From Pseudomonas sp. ADAK13 (GTDB taxonomy: Bacteria; Pseudomonadota; Gammaproteobacteria; Pseudomonadales; Pseudomonadaceae), in NCBI RefSeq assembly GCF_012935715.1, contig NZ_CP052860.1:5642001-5706000 (forward strand): 64,000 bases of DNA, read 5' to 3'. Position numbers and translations under genes: made by a program. Below, one piece after another: positions 1-10,751 of this stretch. Numbering within the stretch: position 1 is the stretch's first letter; the number at the start of each line of letters is the position of its first letter. Under the pieces are notes generated by a model. The model was not told where the DNA came from. It ran no database searches and saw nothing but the letters and a program-made list of their open reading frames with translations.

Positions 1-848
1 CGATTCCCTACGGCAAGCCCCTGGATAACCAGTGCTTCCGGGTGGTCGACAGCCAGGGCCGCGATTGCCCGGATTGGGTGGCGGGGGAATTGTGGATCGG
101 CGGGGCCGGGGTTGCCCAAGGCTACCGCGGCCTGGCGCACCTCAGCGCCCAGCGGTTCGTCGAGCAGGCCGGGCAGCGCTGGTACCGCACCGGTGATCAG
201 GGCCGCTACTGGCCCGACGGCAACCTCGAATTTCTCGGGCGCATGGACCACCAGGTGAAGGTCCGGGGTTTCCGTATCGAACTCAGTGAAATCGACGTGG
301 CCCTGGAGCGCCATCCGGCTGTCAGTCGCGCGGTCACCCTGGTACTGCCGGGTGCCAACCCGCAACTGGCAGCGGCTCTGACGGGCGACGCGGTGCCGGA
401 TGCCGACGCCATGCACCAGTGGCTCCGCCAGTGGCTGCCGGAACACATGCTGCCGGACCACTGGCTGAACCTCAGCGAACTGCCCCTGAGCGCCAACGGC
501 AAGGTCGACCGCGCCGCCCTGTTGTGGCTGGTGCAGGAGCAACGCCAGGGCGCCAAACCCGAGAGTGAAGACGCGCCTCAAGGCGAAGCCGAGCAACTGC
601 TGGCCGGGCTTTGGCGCGAGCTGCTCGACATTCCGCTGGTGGGGCGCCATCAGGGCTTCTTCGCCCTCGGCGGCAACAGCTTGTTGGCGGCGCGCCTGAT
701 CGAACGGATTGCCCGGCAGTTCGACGTCGAACTGTCGCTGAAAGACTTTTTCAACGCGGCCACCGTCGCCCGGCAGGCCCAATGGCTGGCCGCCCGACGG
801 GAACAGGACCACGTCAACCGGAACGCAATGGTGGAGGGTGCGCTATGA
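1..848 (+). CDS. pchE: PchE-like non-ribosomal peptide synthetase, C-terminal part (5' end outside window)
   Basis: This is the end of an NRPS whose start lies left of the window; the reading frame is open from base 3. Visible are the last third of an adenylation domain (YRTGDQGR near base 185, the A8 region [13 protein letters not shown] near 258, the A10 lysine motif LSANGKVDR near 487) and a peptidyl-carrier domain (LGGNSLL, phosphopantetheine serine codon at 678-680). In the pyochelin family PchE activates the first cysteine and joins it to salicylate. In P. aeruginosa PchE a large epimerase domain sits between A8 and A10. Here only about 70 residues separate these motifs, so the insert is absent, as expected for the enantio-pyochelin version. 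The stop overlaps the next start (ATGA at 845-848). The family call rests on gene order and domain content. Confidence 0.85.
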   Translation, partial: IPYGKPLDNQCFRVVDSQGRDCPDWVAGELWIGGAGVAQGYRGLAHLSAQRFVEQAGQRWYRTGDQGRYWPDGNLEFLGRMDHQVKVRGFRIELSEIDVALERHPAVSRAVTLVLPGANPQLAAALTGDAVPDADAMHQWLRQWLPEHMLPDHWLNLSELPLSANGKVDRAALLWLVQEQRQGAKPESEDAPQGEAEQLLAGLWRELLDIPLVGRHQGFFALGGNSLLAARLIERIARQFDVELSLKDFFNAATVARQAQWLAARREQDHVNRNAMVEGAL

Positions 849-3800
849 CACTGCAGCAACTGCAACAGGAACTCGAGGCACTGGGTGTGGAACTCTGGGA
901 AGAGCAGGGCCGCCTGCGCTATCGAGCGCCGGCCGGGGTGATGGACGAAGACCGCTTGCAACAACTGCGCGAGCACAAGGACGCGCTGTTGCAACAGCTG
1001 ATGGAACCGGGAATGCCCACCGTCTCGGCGGACCTGGCCGCCCGCAGCGAACCGTTTCCGCTGACTGACGTGCAGGCTGCCTACCTGATGGGTCGTACCC
1101 AGGCATTCAGCTATGGCGGGGTGGCCTGTCATGGCTACCTGGAATTTGAGCTCGAGGAACTCGACCCGGCGCGCCTGGAGCAGGCGTGGAACCATCTGGT
1201 GGCCCGTCACGACATGCTGCGGGCGGTGGTGTTGGAAGACGGCTACCAACAAATCCTGCCCCAGGTGCCGCATTACCTGATCGCCCGGCACGACCTGCGC
1301 GACGACGACGGCCAGGGGTTGGCGGCGTTGCGCGAGCGCATGGAAATCCGCCAGGCCTCGCCCCGGCAGTGGCCGCTGATCGAGTTGTGCGTGAGCCAGG
1401 GCCGTGAGCATGCGCGTCTGCACCTGTCAGTGGACTTGCTGGTATGCGACTACCAGAGCGTGCGCATGCTGCTGGCCGAGTTGCAGCAGGTTTACCGGGG
1501 CGAAGCCTTGCCGTCGGCAGCCCCCATCAGTTTTCGCGACTACGTGTTGGGTGAACGCCGCCTGCGCGAGCAGCCGCGCTACCAGCGTGACCGCCAGTAT
1601 TGGTGGGCGCGGGTCGACAGCCTGCCTGGTGCCCCGGAATTGCCGATGATGGGCGCACCCAGCGGCCCGCGTTTCGAACGTCGCGCCCTGAGCCTGGAGG
1701 CCCGGGATTTCAACGCCCTGCGCCTGAATGCGGCGGCCGCCGGTGTGGGGGTGTCGGCCGCGATTCTCGCCTGCTATGCCGAGACCCTGGGGCGCTGGAG
1801 CCGCAAGGGGCATTTCTGCCTGAGCCTGACCTTGCTCAATCGCCTGTCGCTGCACCCGCAGGTCGACCGGCTGGTGGGGGATTTCAGCTCGGTGGAACTG
1901 CTGGAAGTCCAGACCTTGCAAGGCGGCAGTTTCGGCGAACGCAGCCAGCAGTTGCAGGAGCGCCTGTGGCAGGACATGGACCACCGCCTGTGTTCCGGCA
2001 TCGAAGTACTGCGCGAACTTGCGCGGCGCAAAGGCCGTGAGGCGGCGTTGATGCCCTATGCCTTCACCAGCACCCTCGGCGCCGGCGGTGAAAGTGGCGG
2101 CGGGGCGTTCATGCCCGGCGCACACCTGGTGCATGGCATCAGCCAGACCCCGCAGGTGCTGATCGACTGCCAGGTCAGCGAGCGCGACAGTGGCCTGTAC
2201 ATCAATTGGGACATTCGCCAGGGCGTGTTCAATGACGAGATGCTGGAGGCGATGTTCGACACCTTCGAACGCCTGCTCAAGCGCCTGGCCCGTGAACCCT
2301 CGGCCTGGACCCTGGATGACTGCCTGGAACTGCCGGCGCCCCAACGGCTGGTGCGGGAGCTGATCAACCAGACCGCGCAGCCGATTCCGCCGGGTTTGCT
2401 GCATGAACCGTTCTTTCGCCAGGCCCGCGCAGCACCACACCGCATCGCCCTGATCCAGGGTTCACGGCCACTCACCTACGCGCAACTGGCAGGCCGCGCC
2501 GAGGCGATTGCCGAGCAGTTGCTGGACGCCGGCTGCCAGCCCGGTGAGCGGGTGGCGGTGTGCATGGACAAGGGCATCGACCAAGTGGTGGCCGTGCTCG
2601 GAATTTTGCGCGCCGGCGCGGCGTACCTGCCGCTGGACACCAACCAGCCAGCGGCACGCCGCGCGCTGATTATTGAAAATGCCGACGTCAGCCGGGTGCT
2701 CAGCCAGTCGTGGTTGAGCGCGGACCTGATGTGGCCTGCCCAGGTGACTCAGTGCCTGCATGTCGACCAGGCGGGCAATGCCGCCACCCGTGAGCTGCCC
2801 ACGCCAACAGTGACACCGCAACAGCTGGCCTACGTGATCTACACCTCCGGCTCCACCGGCATTCCCAAAGGCGTGATGATCAACCACCAGGCGGCCCTCA
2901 ACACCGTGGTCGATATCAACCAGCGCTTCGCGATCGGCGCCGAAGACCGTGTGCTCGCCCTGGCCAGCCTGGGGTTCGATCTGTCGGTGTACGACATCTT
3001 CGGCCTGCTGGCGGTGGGGGGCGCGCTGGTGCTGCCCGACCCCGGCCGCCGGGCTGATCCGTCCCACTGGGCGGCGTGCGCCCGCGAGCATGGCGTGACC
3101 CTGTGGAACTCGGTGCCCGCGCAGTTGCAGATGCTGACCCATTACCTGCAAGCAGTCCCCGCGGCAGCACCGCACAGCCTGCGCCTGGCGTTGTTGTCCG
3201 GCGACTGGATCCCGCTGAATCTGCCCGCCGAGATCGGTGCGTTGCTGCCCACGCTGCAACTGATCAGCCTGGGCGGCGCGACGGAGGCGGCGATCTGGTC
3301 GATTGCCTATCCGATCACCGAGGTGGACGCGCAATGGCGCAGCATTCCCTACGGCGCGCCGCTGGCCAACCAACGTTTCATGGTGCTCGACGAGCAGGGA
3401 CGTGACCGTCCGCAGGGCGTTGCGGGTGAGCTGTTTATCGCCGGCAGCGGCCTGGCCATGGGGTACCTGGGGGACGCTGAGAAAACCGCCGAGCGCTTTA
3501 TCGAGCACGCCCACAGTGGCGAGCGTCTGTACCGCACCGGCGATCTGGGTCGGTACCTGGAAAACGGGCTGATCGAGTTCCTTGGCCGTGAGGATTTCCA
3601 GGTCAAGGTGCGCGGCCATCGCATCGAGTTGGCGGAAGTCGAGAGTGCGTTGCTCAGCCATCCCAATGTGGAGTCGGCCGTGGTAGTCGCCGCGGGCGAA
3701 GGCGCGTTCGAGCGGCGTTTGCAGGCCTGTGTGCGCGGCACGCTGCGCGATACGCCATTGCCTTGGCCTGCCCGGTTGGCACCCAACGCCCTGGCGGCGG

Positions 3801-6268
3801 CCAACGGGGTGAAAGGCCAATTGACCGAGGTGCTGATCACGCAAATGTCCGATTGCGTCGAGCGTGCCGCGCTGCTGTCCATGGGCCTGGCCCTGCAACG
3901 TCCGGGGTTGTTTGATCAACCGGGCGTCGAGCATGACCTGGCGCAGGTCATGACGGGATGCGAGGTCGCGCCCCGCAATGAGCGGCTGATCCGTCGCTGG
4001 CTGCAAGCCCTGCACCGCGAGCAACTGGTGGACCAGAATCCACACACCGGCGCCTATTCGTCACTGCGGGTCTCGGGCGCCGAGTACCGTCAACTGTGGC
4101 AACGCATCGAGGCCCTTGAACCCAGTGTGGGCTGGGGCGCTGAAGTGCTGCGTTACCTGCGCGAGAGCCAGGAGCAACTGCCGGCACTGATGAGCGACCG
4201 GCTCGACCCGTTGCACCTGCTGTTCCCCGAAGGCCGTACCGACACCGCCGAAGGTGCCTACCGCAAGAACCTGATCAGCCAGTACCTGAACCAGGCGGTG
4301 TGCGCAGCCGTGCAGGAAATCGCCGCGCTGCAACCGGCGGGCCAGCGCCTGCGCCTGTTGGAAATCGGCGCGGGCGTGGGCGGCACCAGCGCCGACCTGA
4401 TTCCGGCCCTGGACGGCTTGGCGGTGGACTACCAGTTCACCGACTTGTCGCAGTTTTTCCTCAACGAAGCGCGGGAGCATTTTGTCGAGTTTCCGTGGGT
4501 CAGCTACGGGCTGTTTGACCTGAACCTCGATCATTGGGGCCAAGGCATCGCCGCCAACTCCCTGGATGTGATCCTGTGTGCCAACGTGCTGCACAACTCG
4601 CGGCACGCCAGCCGGGTCCTGGCCCGGTTGCGGGAAATGCTTGCACCCGGCGGCTGGCTGATCTTTATCGAGGCCACGCGCGACACCTACCAGATCATGG
4701 CGTCCATGGAGTTCAAGGAGGGCCTGACCGCGTTCGAGGATTTCCGTGCCGCACAGGACACCACGTTTATCCGCCGCGAGCAGTGGCACCAGTTGTTGCA
4801 GGAGGCCGGCGCGCAGACGCCGCTGTGCCTGCCTGCGGCAGACGATGCCATGTCGCAGATCGGCCAGCACTTGTTTATCACGCGCTTCAAGACCGACCGC
4901 CACACCCTCGAACCCGAGGCGTTGCGCGCGCATCTGGGCCAGCGTTTGCCGGACTACATGGTGCCCACCGAGTGGCGGGTGCTGGATGAAATGCCGTTGA
5001 CGGCCAACGGCAAGGTCGACCGCCAGGCCCTCGCCAACCTGGGTATTGCCCAGGCCACGCAACAGGCCAACAGCGGCGCTGCGCCGCTGGATGCGCTGGA
5101 GCGCAGCATTGCCGAGGTCTGGCAAACCCTGCTGCGGGTGCCGAGCGTGGGCCGTGAGCAGGGTTTCTTTGAACTGGGTGGCGACTCATTACTGGTGGCC
5201 CAGGTGGTTGGCCGCCTGCGGGAAAGCCTGCCCCAGGCCCGAAACGTGCCGTGGGGGGATTTACTGCGGCAGTTGATCAATCAGCCGACGGTGGCCGCCC
5301 TGGCGGATTACCTGCGGGGGCAGGGCAGCGAGAGTCTTTCGCCGCTGGTGCGTATTCGTGATGAGGTGCAAGGCCCGGCGCGAATCTTTGTCCATGACGG
5401 CAGCGGCACCCTGGCACCGTATCGCGCGCTGTTTGCCGCGCTGGGGGAAGAAGCGCCACTGGAAGGGCTGGTGCTCAATGACGTACCGGGTTACCTGGCC
5501 CTGGCGCCGGCCACGGCGATTCGTGAACTGGCCGAACGTTATGCCGACACCTTGCACGCCGAAGGCCGGCGTCAGGTGAGCATCGTCGGCTATTGCCTCG
5601 GCGGATTGCTGGCGACGGAACTCGCCTCCTGCCTGGCGGCCAGGGGCATCGAGGTGCTGCAACTGACGGTGATCAGCAGCTACCGCGTGCCGTTCATGAT
5701 CGAGGATGATCTGCTGGCCGAGTACGTGTTCGCCCGCGTCATGCAGGCCGACCCGCACACCCTGGGTTACCCGCTGGATGAACAGGCCATGGAGCGGGCG
5801 ATTGCCAAGGTGCTGCGCCAGACACCCGGCCGCGTGCCCCAGGGTGCATTGCTGGCGCTGGAGGACGAGCCTGATTGCGCCACGGCCCTGGCCTGCCTGC
5901 GGGCCCTGGGACGCAAGTCGGCTGACCAGCGTTTGCAGGCGATTGCCGACGCGATGCGCCATGCGGGCTCGCAATTGAGCGATCTGGACTGGCTGCGGGA
6001 GCAATTGCAGGTGTTGCGCCACAGCCTCGCCGCCGTCGCGTTGCACCAGGCCACGCCTTACGACGGCGACATGGTGTTTATCCGCCAATGCGGCGAGGTT
6101 CAGGTACTGCCGGGCATGCACCGGGACATGAGCCAATACTGGCAAGCCCTGTGCCTCGGGGAGTTGCAGGTTGTCGACGTGCCGGGCGACCACTTCAGCT
6201 GCATGCAGAGCCCGCAGGTCGAAGCCGTGGCCCGGGCGTTCGAGCGGCTGGCGCAGGTGGCGGCATGA
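845..6268 (+). CDS. pchF: PchF-like NRPS: cyclization-adenylation-methyltransferase-carrier-thioesterase
   Basis: The product is 1807 residues, close to P. aeruginosa PchF. Domains in order: a short N-terminal docking stretch; a heterocyclization domain (about 60-490) whose D-x4-D-x2-S motif is DLLVCDYQS at 197-205; an adenylation domain (A3 [11 protein letters not shown] near 666); an N-methyltransferase inserted into it (SAM motif EIGAGVGG near 1173); the A10 motif TANGKVDR; a carrier domain (LGGDSLL, Ser 1448); and a C-terminal thioesterase (about 1515-1807). The protein should activate the second cysteine, form the second thiazoline, N-methylate the reduced ring and release the siderophore. 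The thioesterase nucleophile motif is GYCLGG, with Cys 1584 where serine is usual; His is at 1783 in GDH. The ATG at 845 overlaps the pchE stop, which fixes the start. Cytoplasmic. Confidence 0.93.
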   Translation: MTLQQLQQELEALGVELWEEQGRLRYRAPAGVMDEDRLQQLREHKDALLQQLMEPGMPTVSADLAARSEPFPLTDVQAAYLMGRTQAFSYGGVACHGYLEFELEELDPARLEQAWNHLVARHDMLRAVVLEDGYQQILPQVPHYLIARHDLRDDDGQGLAALRERMEIRQASPRQWPLIELCVSQGREHARLHLSVDLLVCDYQSVRMLLAELQQVYRGEALPSAAPISFRDYVLGERRLREQPRYQRDRQYWWARVDSLPGAPELPMMGAPSGPRFERRALSLEARDFNALRLNAAAAGVGVSAAILACYAETLGRWSRKGHFCLSLTLLNRLSLHPQVDRLVGDFSSVELLEVQTLQGGSFGERSQQLQERLWQDMDHRLCSGIEVLRELARRKGREAALMPYAFTSTLGAGGESGGGAFMPGAHLVHGISQTPQVLIDCQVSERDSGLYINWDIRQGVFNDEMLEAMFDTFERLLKRLAREPSAWTLDDCLELPAPQRLVRELINQTAQPIPPGLLHEPFFRQARAAPHRIALIQGSRPLTYAQLAGRAEAIAEQLLDAGCQPGERVAVCMDKGIDQVVAVLGILRAGAAYLPLDTNQPAARRALIIENADVSRVLSQSWLSADLMWPAQVTQCLHVDQAGNAATRELPTPTVTPQQLAYVIYTSGSTGIPKGVMINHQAALNTVVDINQRFAIGAEDRVLALASLGFDLSVYDIFGLLAVGGALVLPDPGRRADPSHWAACAREHGVTLWNSVPAQLQMLTHYLQAVPAAAPHSLRLALLSGDWIPLNLPAEIGALLPTLQLISLGGATEAAIWSIAYPITEVDAQWRSIPYGAPLANQRFMVLDEQGRDRPQGVAGELFIAGSGLAMGYLGDAEKTAERFIEHAHSGERLYRTGDLGRYLENGLIEFLGREDFQVKVRGHRIELAEVESALLSHPNVESAVVVAAGEGAFERRLQACVRGTLRDTPLPWPARLAPNALAAANGVKGQLTEVLITQMSDCVERAALLSMGLALQRPGLFDQPGVEHDLAQVMTGCEVAPRNERLIRRWLQALHREQLVDQNPHTGAYSSLRVSGAEYRQLWQRIEALEPSVGWGAEVLRYLRESQEQLPALMSDRLDPLHLLFPEGRTDTAEGAYRKNLISQYLNQAVCAAVQEIAALQPAGQRLRLLEIGAGVGGTSADLIPALDGLAVDYQFTDLSQFFLNEAREHFVEFPWVSYGLFDLNLDHWGQGIAANSLDVILCANVLHNSRHASRVLARLREMLAPGGWLIFIEATRDTYQIMASMEFKEGLTAFEDFRAAQDTTFIRREQWHQLLQEAGAQTPLCLPAADDAMSQIGQHLFITRFKTDRHTLEPEALRAHLGQRLPDYMVPTEWRVLDEMPLTANGKVDRQALANLGIAQATQQANSGAAPLDALERSIAEVWQTLLRVPSVGREQGFFELGGDSLLVAQVVGRLRESLPQARNVPWGDLLRQLINQPTVAALADYLRGQGSESLSPLVRIRDEVQGPARIFVHDGSGTLAPYRALFAALGEEAPLEGLVLNDVPGYLALAPATAIRELAERYADTLHAEGRRQVSIVGYCLGGLLATELASCLAARGIEVLQLTVISSYRVPFMIEDDLLAEYVFARVMQADPHTLGYPLDEQAMERAIAKVLRQTPGRVPQGALLALEDEPDCATALACLRALGRKSADQRLQAIADAMRHAGSQLSDLDWLREQLQVLRHSLAAVALHQATPYDGDMVFIRQCGEVQVLPGMHRDMSQYWQALCLGELQVVDVPGDHFSCMQSPQVEAVARAFERLAQVAA

Positions 6269-7353
6269 ACGTCGGGATTGTAGGCGGGTATGGGCATGTC
6301 GGTCGGCAGGTCGCCCGGGTGCTGGTGGGGCACTACCGCCTTCGCCTGGGCGGTCGTGACCCCGGGCAAGGCCGGCGTTTTAACCACCGGGAGTTGAACG
6401 GGCGGGCCGAGGTCCGTGAACTGGACCTGTGGGACGCCCGCAGCCTGGCAGCGTTTTGCAGCGGCTGCGAGCTGGTGATCAATTGCGCAGGGCCCAGCTA
6501 CAAGGTGCTCGACCGGGTGGCACTGGCGGCCTTGGCCAGCGGCGCCGATTACCTCGATGTGGGCGGCGATGACCCGCTGCACCATGTGTTGCCCGCGCAG
6601 TTGCCGCCCGGTCGTCGCGTGGTGTTGTCGGCCGGCATGTTACCGGGGTTGTCCGGTCTGTTTCCCAAGGTGTTGGCGGCGTCCTTTGAACGTGTCGACA
6701 CCGTGCGTTGCTATGCCGTCGGGCTGGGGCGGCTGTCGACAACGGCCGCCGAGGATTTTCTGTTGAGCCTGGGCAACGGCTACGGCCAGGCCTCGATGGG
6801 TTGGGCCGAGGGCCGTGCAGTCAAGTCCGCCGTGCCCGCCGATGAACACTTCGAGCGGCCCTGGCTGGTGGGCGGTGCGGTGACGGCCTATCCCTACCTC
6901 ACCACCGAACAGCAGCGCCTGTTTACGGCGTTGCGGGTGCCGCAAGCGGAGGGCTACAACCTGTTCGACGGCGGGCACTTGCGAGCGGCACTGGGGCGTA
7001 TCCAGGGTTCGCCGCCGGCACTCAGGCACTCGGCAGAAAACGTCGCCAGCCTGGTGCAGGCCAGTGCCCTCGACCTGGCAGGGCGCACGCCCTACCAGTT
7101 GCTCGCGGTGGAAATGGAAGGCCTGCAACACGGCGAGCCTCAGCAGGCCAGCGCCTGGCTGCGTGCCGGTGATGGTTCGGCGTTGACCGGCACGGTGGCG
7201 GCCATCTGCGCGCTGCAATGGGCCCGGTTGCCCAAAGGCACGCACTACGCCGCTCAGGTGATGGACGCCGACGACTGCCTGCGCCAGGTGCTGCGCTGGT
7301 TGCCGCACACCCGGATCCACGTCACCACTGAGCTGGAGGAGGGCGTGCTATGA
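6265..7353 (+). CDS. pchK: PchK-like thiazoline reductase (saccharopine dehydrogenase-type fold)
   Basis: A 362-residue protein with an N-terminal dinucleotide-binding motif, GIVGGYGHVG at residues 3-12, followed by NCAGPSYKVLD and YLDVGGDDPLH, typical of saccharopine-dehydrogenase-like reductases. Its place between the PchF and PchC genes, and its difference from the P. aeruginosa PchG type, match PchK of the enantio-pyochelin operon. PchK reduces the second thiazoline to a thiazolidine with NADPH while the chain is bound to PchF. Both ends overlap neighbours by ATGA (6265-6268 and 7350-7353), indicating translational coupling. The family assignment comes from the fold motif and context; the cofactor preference is inferred. 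Confidence 0.85.
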   Translation: MNVGIVGGYGHVGRQVARVLVGHYRLRLGGRDPGQGRRFNHRELNGRAEVRELDLWDARSLAAFCSGCELVINCAGPSYKVLDRVALAALASGADYLDVGGDDPLHHVLPAQLPPGRRVVLSAGMLPGLSGLFPKVLAASFERVDTVRCYAVGLGRLSTTAAEDFLLSLGNGYGQASMGWAEGRAVKSAVPADEHFERPWLVGGAVTAYPYLTTEQQRLFTALRVPQAEGYNLFDGGHLRAALGRIQGSPPALRHSAENVASLVQASALDLAGRTPYQLLAVEMEGLQHGEPQQASAWLRAGDGSALTGTVAAICALQWARLPKGTHYAAQVMDADDCLRQVLRWLPHTRIHVTTELEEGVL

Positions 7354-8129
7354 AAAAAGTCGCCAGCCCGTGGCTGCGGCGTTACCCGCAGCCTCACACC
7401 CCGCGTTGCCGATTGGTCTGTCTGCCCCACGCGGGCGGCAGCGCCGGATTTTTCAGTGGTTGGCAGGCGCTGTTGCCGGTCGACATTGAAGTGGTCAGCG
7501 TGCAATACCCCGGCCGCGAAGAGCGTCTGGCCGAGACCTGGCCCGGCAGCCTGGAATGGATGGCAGGCACCATTACCCGGGCGCTCTGGGACCTGTCCGA
7601 CCGGCCGTTGGTGCTGTTCGGCCACAGCATGGGCGCTGCCTTGGCCTATGAGGTGACGCGGCGCCTGCACCGTCAGGGCAAGGCCCTGCAACGGCTGATT
7701 GTTTCCGCCCATCCGGCGCCTCACCGACAACGCCACAGCCAATTGCACCAGGGGCCGGATGCCGGGTTGCTGGCGGATGTGCGACGCCTGTCGGGGGGTG
7801 CGCCTTCGCCATTGGATGACCCCGAGATGCAGGCACTTTATCTGCCCGCGCTGCGCAATGATTACCGCCTGATCGAAACCTATCGCGGCGATATCGGCGA
7901 GCTGCTGGACGTCCCAGTGAGCGTGTGCCTGGGCACCACCGACCGCGAAGTGGATCAGGAAGAAGCCCACGCCTGGTCGGAGGTCACGCGCCAGGTCACC
8001 GACTTTCGAACCTTCGACGGCGGGCATTTTTACCTGCGCGACAGCCAGGCCGACCTGATCGAGCACCTGGAGTTGTTGCTGGGCAGTCCCGCCGAACCGG
8101 CCTGGCAGTGCTGGCCGTCGACCCCATGA
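7350..8129 (+). CDS. pchC: PchC-like type II (editing) thioesterase
   Basis: A 259-residue alpha/beta-hydrolase of the type II thioesterase family. It shows LVCLPHAGGSAGFF near the N-terminus (oxyanion region), the nucleophile elbow GHSMGAAL near residue 91 with a normal serine, and a C-terminal GGHFYL histidine motif. Such enzymes remove wrong or stalled acyl groups from NRPS carrier domains, here from PchE and PchF. The gene overlaps pchK by ATGA and is followed 12 bases later by pchB. In contrast to the PchF thioesterase, this one keeps the canonical serine. Confidence 0.92.
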   Translation: MKKVASPWLRRYPQPHTPRCRLVCLPHAGGSAGFFSGWQALLPVDIEVVSVQYPGREERLAETWPGSLEWMAGTITRALWDLSDRPLVLFGHSMGAALAYEVTRRLHRQGKALQRLIVSAHPAPHRQRHSQLHQGPDAGLLADVRRLSGGAPSPLDDPEMQALYLPALRNDYRLIETYRGDIGELLDVPVSVCLGTTDREVDQEEAHAWSEVTRQVTDFRTFDGGHFYLRDSQADLIEHLELLLGSPAEPAWQCWPSTP

Positions 8130-8141
8130 GCAGAGAATCCT

Positions 8142-8456
8142 ATGAAAACACCTGAGCAGTGCACCGGGCTGGAAGACGTCCGCCTGGGTATCGACACCTT
8201 GGACGAGCACATCATCCGCGCCCTCGGTCAGCGATTGGCCTACGTGAAGGCCGCGGCGCAATTCAAACCGACCGAAGCCAGCATCGCCGCCCCCGAACGG
8301 GTCGCCGCCATGCTGCCCCATCGCCGTCGCTGGGCGGAGCGCGAAGGGCTGGACCCGATGTTTGTGGTGCCGCTGTTCGCGCAGATCATCCAGTGGAATA
8401 TCGACCAGCAAGTGCGCCATTGGCGCCAGCAGCATCAAGGAGCCGAGCATGAGTGA
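8142..8456 (+). CDS. pchB: Isochorismate pyruvate lyase (salicylate synthesis)
   Basis: A 104-residue protein of the AroQ-type chorismate mutase fold, all-helical. Seen are LGIDTLDEHIIRALGQRLAYVKAAAQFK and, further on, PERVAAMLPHRRRWAE, the conserved arginine/lysine-rich active-site layout of PchB. It splits isochorismate into salicylate and pyruvate, giving the aromatic starter unit activated by PchD. The gene follows pchC and overlaps the next gene by 8 bases (pchA begins at 8449), as expected because PchA makes its substrate. Cytoplasmic; size matches the family. Confidence 0.95.
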   Translation: MKTPEQCTGLEDVRLGIDTLDEHIIRALGQRLAYVKAAAQFKPTEASIAAPERVAAMLPHRRRWAEREGLDPMFVVPLFAQIIQWNIDQQVRHWRQQHQGAEHE

Positions 8457-9858
8457 GCGTCTGCCGGGATTGCTTCAGGCGCTGACCCAGGGCGAAACCC
8501 TGGCGCGCGATAAGGGCGCCGCGGCGCTGGTGGTCTTCAGCCTGGCCTGGGAGCGCCTCGACCCGCTGCGGCTGTTCGCCGCCAACCGCCAGGTGCTCGG
8601 GCAGAGCCTGTTCTGGTCCAGCGACCGGGGCGCCATGGGCGTGGCCGGGTTTGGCTGCACCGAAGAAATCAGCCCCGGGGTGGATGATCGCTTCAACGCG
8701 AGCGCCCTGGCGTGGCAAGCGCTGCTGAGCCAGGCCCACCGGGTGGGGCCGCGCCAACCGTTGCTGTGCGGCGGTTTTGCCTTCGACCCGCAGGGGCCGC
8801 GTTCGCTCAAATGGCAGTCGTTTGCCGCAACGTCCCTGGTGCTGCCACGCATCCTGCTGCTGCGCGAGGCCGAGCAACACCATGTGATCTTCAGCCAATG
8901 GCTGGAGCCGGGGGCCGACGCCGAGCGTTGCGCCCGGAGCCTGGAAGCCCAGTGGGCCCTGCTGTTGTCGCGCTACGCCAGTGCGCCACGCCAGGAGATT
9001 CCCCTCGGCACCCCCAATGACGAAAACGTCATCAGTGCCCAGCAGTGGCAGGACAGCGTGGCGATGGCCGTGCAGCGCATCAACGCCGGTGACCTGCGCA
9101 AGGTGGTACTGGCCCGCGAAGTACGGCTGTGTACCGACCGCACCATTCCCTGTGGCCCGCTGCTGGAAAACCTCAAGGCGGCCTATCCCCAGGCCTACCT
9201 CTTTGCGTTCAGCCGGGGTGACAGCTGCTTTCTGGGCGCCACCCCCGAGCGGCTGGTGCGCGTGGCCCGTGGCACACTGAACACGGTGGCCCTGGCCGGC
9301 ACCTGTCCCCGTGGTCGCCATGAGCAACAGGACACCGAACTGGGCCAGGCCCTGATGGACAGCCCCAAGGACCGCCACGAACACGCCCTGGTGGTGCAAA
9401 CCCTGCGCGACGCCTTGCAGCCGTATTGCGCGATGCTTGACATTGCCAGCCAACCGCAGTTGCACCGGCTGGCTAACGTGCAGCACTTGTTGACGCCGGT
9501 GATGGGCCGCTTGCATCCCCACGTGCAACTGCTGCAACTGGTTCAGGCGCTGCATCCGACGCCGGCGGTGGGCGGCCTGCCACGCCGTGAGGCAATGGCG
9601 TATATCCGCGAACACGAGCAACTCGATCGGGGCTGGTACGCCGCGCCGGTGGGCTGGATGAATGCGGAGGGGGACGGTGAATTCGCCGTGGCATTGCGTT
9701 CGGCGCTGATCCGTGGCTGTGAGGCGCACTTGTTCGCCGGCTGCGGCATTGTCGCCGAGTCGGACCCGCAGAGTGAGTACGAGGAAACCTGCCTGAAACT
9801 GCGGACCATCCGCGATGCCTTGCGGCCCTCGGGAGTGGCACAGGTGGCATCAGCCTGA
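8449..9858 (+). CDS. pchA: Isochorismate synthase (salicylate synthesis)
   Basis: A 469-residue chorismate-binding enzyme of the MenF/EntC/PchA family. It converts chorismate to isochorismate. Family motifs in the C-terminal half include RKVVLAREV, FLGATPERLV, ALAGTCPRG, LHPTPAVGGLPR and the final AGCGIVAESDPQSEYEET. The ATG at 8449 lies inside the pchB end, with AGGAG (8438-8442) at good distance. It is the last gene of the operon; the next gene is on the opposite strand. A 10-bp perfect hairpin just after the stop may end transcription. The enzyme works with PchB to supply salicylate for the siderophore. Confidence 0.94.
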   Translation: MSERLPGLLQALTQGETLARDKGAAALVVFSLAWERLDPLRLFAANRQVLGQSLFWSSDRGAMGVAGFGCTEEISPGVDDRFNASALAWQALLSQAHRVGPRQPLLCGGFAFDPQGPRSLKWQSFAATSLVLPRILLLREAEQHHVIFSQWLEPGADAERCARSLEAQWALLLSRYASAPRQEIPLGTPNDENVISAQQWQDSVAMAVQRINAGDLRKVVLAREVRLCTDRTIPCGPLLENLKAAYPQAYLFAFSRGDSCFLGATPERLVRVARGTLNTVALAGTCPRGRHEQQDTELGQALMDSPKDRHEHALVVQTLRDALQPYCAMLDIASQPQLHRLANVQHLLTPVMGRLHPHVQLLQLVQALHPTPAVGGLPRREAMAYIREHEQLDRGWYAAPVGWMNAEGDGEFAVALRSALIRGCEAHLFAGCGIVAESDPQSEYEETCLKLRTIRDALRPSGVAQVASA

Positions 9859-9866
9859 AGAAGCTT

Positions 9867-9888
9867 CTCGCCCGGCAGGCCGGGCGAG
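9867..9888. terminator. Short perfect hairpin between convergent pchA and efeM-like genes
   Basis: Two 10-base arms (CTCGCCCGGC and its exact complement) are separated by only two bases, in the 47-base gap between two convergent operons. There is no T-run on either side, so it is at best a weak intrinsic terminator, or a hairpin that protects the 3' ends. Confidence 0.5.
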
Positions 9889-9905
9889 AGTATGACGGGT
9901 GTTGA

Positions 9906-10724
9906 TCAGTTCAGGCCAAGCTTGCCACGCAGCGTGGACAGGTCTTCAGCCAGGGTATTAACCGGGCCAACCAGGGCTTTACGGTCGGCTTCCTTGACCT
10001 TGTCGTAGGTCTCAAAACCGCCATCCTTGGTTTTGTACTTGGCCAGGATCTTGTCCACGGTGGCGAAGTTTTTGTCGACTTTGGCAACGAACGCCTTGTC
10101 TTGCTTCTCGATCTGCGGACGGAACAGGTCGACGATTTTCTTCGCGCCGTCGATGTTGCCCTGGAAGTCATACAGGTCGGTGTGGCTGTAACGGTCTTCT
10201 TCACCGGAGATTTTGGTCGCGGCGACTTCTTCAAGCAGGGCAGCAGCACCGCCTACGACTTTTTCCGGCGGGAAGGTCAGGCCGTCCACGCGGGTTTTCA
10301 GGTCTTGTACGTCGCTGTTGAGCTTGTCAGCCAGGGCGTCCAGGCCTTTGGTGGTGTTCTCGGAGAACAGGGTGTACTCGATGCGGTGGAAGCCGGTGAA
10401 GTCTTCGGCTTTCACGCCTTTTTCGTGGTCGTCTACGCGTGAGTCGATGGAGGCGTCGAGGTCGCTGAACAGCTCGGCGATCGGCTCGATGGACTCATAG
10501 TGAACGCGGGTTGGCGCGTACAGCTTCTTGGCCGTCGCCAGGTCGCCTTTTTTCACCGCATCGGTGAACGCCTGGGTCTGGGTGACCAGCTCACCGATTT
10601 CTTCGGTGACGTAGATTTTGTAGTCCGACACCGGCCCTACCAGATCCAGTGGCGCGGTGGCGGCAAAGGCGGCCAGCGGCGAAAGGCTCATTAACAACGA
10701 CAATGCGAGAGACGACTTCTTCAT
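9906..10724 (-). CDS. Periplasmic M75 imelysin/EfeM-like iron-binding protein
   Basis: A 272-residue protein with a cleavable signal peptide ([21 protein letters not shown]) and a single EfeO/M75 domain. The conserved H-x-x-E motif is in [10 protein letters not shown], and [20 protein letters not shown] is the second family signature. It lacks the N-terminal cupredoxin of EfeO, so it resembles the short EfeM-type proteins. It is the last gene of the efe operon, 27 bases after efeB. It probably binds Fe in the periplasm and passes it to EfeU or works beside EfeO. The exact role of the extra M75 protein is inferred. Confidence 0.88.
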   Translation of the reverse strand: MKKSSLALSLLMSLSPLAAFAATAPLDLVGPVSDYKIYVTEEIGELVTQTQAFTDAVKKGDLATAKKLYAPTRVHYESIEPIAELFSDLDASIDSRVDDHEKGVKAEDFTGFHRIEYTLFSENTTKGLDALADKLNSDVQDLKTRVDGLTFPPEKVVGGAAALLEEVAATKISGEEDRYSHTDLYDFQGNIDGAKKIVDLFRPQIEKQDKAFVAKVDKNFATVDKILAKYKTKDGGFETYDKVKEADRKALVGPVNTLAEDLSTLRGKLGLN

Positions 10725-10751
10725 GGGACGATTTCCGCTCTGGGGTTTGTT

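Noticed and set aside
2462..4045. 527-codon open frame antisense to pchF
   Set aside because: Lies inside the adenylation domain of PchF on the other strand; translation is compositionally biased and without domains.
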